DNA of 64,000 nucleotides from Dryas octopetala (lineage: Eukaryota; Streptophyta; Magnoliopsida; Rosales; Rosaceae), in contig OY992832.1 in assembly GCA_963921425.1 (NCBI GenBank), forward strand, positions 8,990,001-9,054,000. Reading direction: 5' to 3'. Made by a program: the position numbers and the translations under genes. Below the pieces are notes generated by a model. It was not told where the DNA came from. It made no database searches and worked only from the letters and a program-made list of their open reading frames with translations. Below, in pieces: positions 60,100 to 64,000 of the stretch; within the stretch, counting starts at the first letter, position 1, and each line of letters begins with the position of its first letter.

Positions 60100-63057
60100 A
60101 AAGAGAAAAAATGAAAAGAAAAATGTTCAGCTTTGTAGGAAGGAAACTGAAATAGGATAAATGGAGTTCAAATGGAACTTTATCCCAATTTTGTGAATTT
60201 CTGTTTTTCTTTTCTCTTTCGCCTTATTTGCGATGGGGTGTAATTTGATCTGCTCATTCAGTGTAAATGCCACATGTATAATAATTTCCTCCTCTTTGTT
60301 TTGATTTTTATATTCTTTTTGGCCAAGATTAAATGTTTTACTCTGTGTATGAGGTTTGCTTAGGAGCTTTGGTCACACGCATGGGCGGTTGTTCACCGTT
60401 GATGCATGTGGACCCTCCGCTGTGTTCACAATATACCTTATTAGCAACAGAAAAATTGAAGCAAAGGAAATAAAAGAAGAATGACACACCAGTACAAATA
60501 TTTGCTTCTTAATTATCTAATGGTGTTGTATAAGTGAGAAAGAACAAAGGAGCTAATTGATTTTGTTCTTCTACATGAAAGTCGTAACCTAAGTGTCATT
60601 ATCTTTAAGTCAGATGGCATTATTCTTCCTTTTCTGTACCAATGGAAAATGGCAGGAATATTTCGACTCTGCTCCCTATTTGGTCAAGGGTTTACACTTT
60701 ACACGACAGCAGACTGAGCCCTTTTGTGGGTTCTAATTCTATTATCAGGCCCCAATGTTGTGTAGTCAGCAAGAAATTAAGATAAAAGAAAAAAGAGCAG
60801 AAGGGTTTGTATATGGCAAACGTTCAAATCAGTCTTGGTTGGTTTCTAGCAGATTAATCAACTAATTCCCAGCTCATAGGTGACGCAATGACCTAGTCAA
60901 AAGACTCAAAACTAAGAAAAACAGAGTGGTTGGTCAAAAAATCCTTGATCAGCATATGGGTTTGAAAGAATAAAGATTGTCTGTCATTATTTTCTGTAAG
61001 GGTAATAATTGTTTCAAATTGTCCATCTTGGAGACTTTGACCCAATATAATCGGGGAGCCTTGTCATCATCCACCACCTAGTACATATATGTTCATGTAC
61101 ATCTTAATTAGCTAGTGATCAGCAGCATAATACTTGTACTTGTTTCACACACGTACATCTAGTTATTAGGAGCTGCATGAAGGAAAAGACAAAGCATATA
61201 TAATACATAAAATTATACATTTTAAATGAAAGAAAGACTGGTACAGTACAGTCATATATACTGAATGGCAACACATACATATATAATAAAAATTACTTGT
61301 TCAACTTTCTCAACTTAATGATCACATTCTTTATAGTGGCTCATAAAAAGAGAAACCATAAGTAAAACAACATTGAAAGCAGAAATTAAAGAAGCAAATT
61401 CCAATAACATAGAAAACAACGTACCATAAAATTTTCCTGCACTTTCTCTTCTTCTTTGCTGGTCTTTTTCCCTAGTGAGTTGTTGAAGAACAGAATAAGC
61501 CTTAGAATATGTTCCTCATAGTGATAGCTATATGGGTTTTATACCACTAAGCCAAGGCCAAGACCTGTGCCTGTTGGCTGTTGCTAGCTGGCTGTGACAG
61601 TTTAGTTTAAGGAATTACATCTTCTACCAAAAAGAAAAAGAAGAAGCACAAGAAACGACACCGTTGGCACATCAGGATCGGATTACACAAATGGCCTCTT
61701 TAACATCCAAACGACACAGGACACAAGTGATAACGATTGATTTCTTTTCAACAAAAGAAAAAGACATGAGAAATGTTCAAAGGATCTGGAGTATAATTCT
61801 TTTTGGTCAAACAGCACATGTATTAAACTTGCCTTACAAGCCAATCCTAGTGACCCCATCGGGTGGTGAAAGGGCCCACTTATATTGTTCCAGATATATA
61901 ATTTCCTGAAATTTTATATTTTCTTACTACCTGAAATTATATTATATATACACAAGAATGGTAAATCTTCTTTGTTAGATAAATAATAGTAAACGTACTA
62001 CTCCCAAGAAATTATGGTGTGACAACCCTCTTCAATTATAGATATATAAGAATTTTCCACTCTATATATATGGATAATAGTGACATTAACAATTATTCTA
62101 GAAGCTAATTCATTTATTTTGTAAGGAAAGCTTCAAAGCATTCAATGCTTCATCATTAATTAAGCAAATTAAAATAAATGCAAATTAAGCGTTCACATTG
62201 GATCACCCTCCCTTCTACTTTTAGATAGCGTCACCTTTCAAGCTGTTTCAGACAAGAAATACTGAAACAGTGAAATGCCTTTAGACTTGGTTTTGTTCAA
62301 AATTAGTATTAATTAATTACTCTGTAGTAAATTAGTAATGAAATTATAATTAATTCTTAGGGGCTTGTTACAAATCACCTCGTATAATTAATAGATGACG
62401 TCTGATAGTAGATCACGTCTGATGTCGATCATGTCATTGTTTCTTAACTTAGATAATGACGATTAACTATGCATAATATTGTTGCCATAAATTATAAAAA
62501 GAAAAGAGAAAAAGACTATGCATGTTGCCATGTTCAATTAATTAACTATTTAATTAGTTGCGTACAATGTGTAGGGCATCAAATATCTCTCTCACTATTA
62601 ATTCAGCATATATGTTGAAAATTACTGCTACAGAAATCAACGGCTTGTATACATAAATATATCTATATGCATGATGATGACTTGCAAGTTTTCACATTGA
62701 TTCTTAATAAATCAGATTATTCATCAATTCCATAATAATCTTAAATTATATTTATGTTGTAATGCCCCTATATATTACTTATGTTTTTTGTTTTTGTGAA
62801 CCCGACACAAGACCTGGGACACGTAGGATATTCTTTGCTTTGCTAATTGTTGGCAACTGATTATATCCCTATTTAAGGGGAAAAACAAAATCATATCCAT
62901 AACTGCATGCATTATTTAACCACTTATTATTATGATTTTTCAATTCCTTCAATAGATTAGGCTATAAATTAAAATATATATATTTAATTGTGGTCAAAGA
63001 AACACAGGCGGCCATGGATCTATTGTTAATTCAAGTCCTAATGGTGATTAGGTTCAT

Positions 63058-63097
<40 letters not shown>

Positions 63098-63463
63098 CAC
63101 ATATCATTTGCAGCCCGGCCCCAAACAATATCCTTTGATGATCTTGAATGATTTATATTAATATCGATCTCCTTATGTGAAACTTTAATTAATTAGAACA
63201 AGCTAGGATTTGTTTGGTGGGATGGCAGACAGTACATCAAAGTAAGCTAAGTTTTTTTAATTATGGTTGGTTTATTTTTAACAATTTTCTGACCAAGGAA
63301 GCATAGACCAGCTCAAAAGGCATCCATCCAATTAATTAGAGTGTCTATAAGTGATGTGGATGTGCTGACCTCATTGAGATAAACAGATGTAATTTCCAGG
63401 AAGCTCAGCATATATACTTTCGCAATAAGTTAGCATCTCTCTTTCCCACCCTTTCAAACGAAA
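60100..63463. other. RAN1 3' UTR and gene-free interval
   Basis: The first about 200 nt are RAN1 3' UTR (CT-rich, then TGTAATTTGAT / ATAATTTCC near 60240-60290). Beyond that no gene was recognised. The rest is AT-rich, with many TTAATTAA-type motifs and a CT microsatellite at 63060. Confidence 0.55.
63060..63094. repeat. (CT)17 microsatellite
   Basis: 35-nt perfect CT run about 640 bp upstream of the VQ-protein start codon. Confidence 0.95.
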
Positions 63464-63703
63464 GGTCAAAGTAGACTTGTCTTAATTTGACCAAAACAAG
63501 TCACTATAAATACAATAGAGGCATCAACTACTTGCTTATTTCCCTATATCACCCACCACACAAAATAGAGGCATCAACTCCAAGTTTATGTTGTTCCTCT
63601 TTGGCGGCATCATGAGCACTCCAAGTCGGTAAAAATCCCACTTAAATTAATTCCTGTCTTGTAAGTTGTTTTTCAGGCATCAACAAATTGAGCGGCTAGA
63701 AAT
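63464..63703 (+). promoter_or_regulatory. Promoter and 5' leader of the VQ-protein gene
   Basis: TATAAATA lies at 63505-63512. Two W-box cores sit just upstream in opposite orientation: GGTCAA at 63464-63469 and TTGACC at 63488-63493. The likely start is near 63535. A leader intron is suggested by the donor (AGTCG|GTAAAA, about 63628) and acceptor (TTTTTCAG, about 63676). AATAGAGGCATCAACT is duplicated 51 bp apart, at about 63514 and 63565. An upstream ATG occurs at about 63612. Confidence 0.55.
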
Positions 63704-64000
63704 ATGCCTGGTCCTAATGAGTGGGAGCAATACTACCAAAAAACCTTCATGGATAATATTGGGTTGCAGCAATCAACACCCAATATCAATGGAGCGTTCT
63801 CATCAGATTCAACTATTGTCGCAACAAGTAGTGCTGTTATGACAGAAAACATGAAGATCAACAGCCCCAGCAGCTCATTCAACACAGCTACTACTCCTAC
63901 TACTACTTCATCAGGCCAGCTAACCCCTACCGGAAGTGTATCGAAACCAATTCGGAGGAGGTCCAGGGTTTCCAAGAAGACCCCCATCACTCTCCTCAAT
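63704..64000 (+). CDS. VQ motif-containing protein, 5' part (cut by the window edge)
   Basis: Ninety-nine codons are present, open to the window end, starting MPGPNEWEQYYQKTF. The sequence is Ser/Thr/Asn-rich with a TATTPTTTSSG stretch, followed by a basic block KPIRRRSRVSKKTPITLLN. In VQ proteins of the VQ22 type this basic R-R-S-R/TP-T-T-L-L-N block directly precedes the FxxxVQxxTG motif, which would lie just beyond the edge. VQ proteins are small nuclear partners of WRKY factors and MAP kinases in defence and development; W-boxes in its own promoter fit that link. The opposite-strand open frame here is a shadow. Family call is by the flanking block only, since the motif itself is not visible. 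Confidence 0.8.
   Translation, partial: MPGPNEWEQYYQKTFMDNIGLQQSTPNINGAFSSDSTIVATSSAVMTENMKINSPSSSFNTATTPTTTSSGQLTPTGSVSKPIRRRSRVSKKTPITLLN

Noticed and set aside
63733..63999. Minus-strand frame opposite the VQ gene
   Set aside because: Shadow of the Ser/Thr-rich plus-strand CDS, whose basic block matches the VQ family.
1..64000. tRNA, rRNA, CRISPR, bacterial operons, viral insertions
   Set aside because: Scanned by eye for tRNA B-box-like cores, rRNA blocks, regularly spaced repeats and reverse-transcriptase or capsid motifs; none was convincing.

Overview
This is a nuclear, euchromatic window from a flowering plant, almost certainly a woody eudicot and probably a rosid. The evidence is an AT-rich intron and intergenic background, canonical GT-AG introns, long (GA)n/(CT)n microsatellites, and several plant-only genes (FAR1-related factor, PLATZ factor, VQ protein, UreD, RAN1-type copper ATPase, thioredoxin o). 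I cannot fix the genus from sequence alone. No rRNA, tRNA, CRISPR array or bacterial-type operon was seen.

Layout. 1-2.2 kb: repeat-rich intergenic DNA. 2.2-7.3 kb (+): FRS2-like FAR1-family transcription factor with seven coding exons. 7.9-9.3 kb (-): mitochondrial ribosomal protein bL12m. It shares a short divergent promoter, holding a perfect 20-bp palindrome and a G-box, with urease accessory protein UreD (+, 9.5-12.1 kb, 8 exons). UreD converges on a UDP-N-acetylglucosamine pyrophosphorylase gene (-, 12.7-18.9 kb, 15 exons). 19.0-23.2 kb: intergenic, with a hAT-type MITE and a GC-rich element with long terminal inverted repeats that ends about 115 bp before the start codon of organellar phenylalanyl-tRNA synthetase (+, 23.3-28.1 kb, 10 exons). 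28.1-38.9 kb: gene-free, with several Mutator-like MITEs and a complete tandem TRIM retrotransposon (three LTRs, two internal regions) inserted in the terminal repeat of another MITE. 39.0-42.3 kb (-): PLATZ zinc-binding factor, 4 exons. 42.5-46.6 kb: intergenic. 46.6-48.3 kb (-): mitochondrial thioredoxin o, 6 exons. 48.4-53.2 kb: intergenic with one MITE. 53.6-60.1 kb (+): RAN1/HMA7-type copper P-type ATPase, 9 exons. 60.3-63.4 kb: intergenic. 63.7 kb to the edge (+): 5' part of a VQ-motif protein.

The exon models below were built by hand from splice sites, reading phase and remembered family sequences. Every multi-exon CDS closes in frame: FRS2 895 aa, UreD 295 aa, UAP 486 aa, PheRS 431 aa, PLATZ 263 aa, Trx o 195 aa, RAN1 1006 aa. 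Functionally this is an ordinary housekeeping and regulatory neighbourhood rather than a pathway cluster. I found no clearly new biological system. The most notable points are splice-site oddities (a tandem acceptor whose extra triplet is a stop codon in UreD; a duplicated in-frame acceptor in PheRS), the one-exon-one-repeat tail of FRS2, and the nested transposon architecture at 36-37.7 kb.
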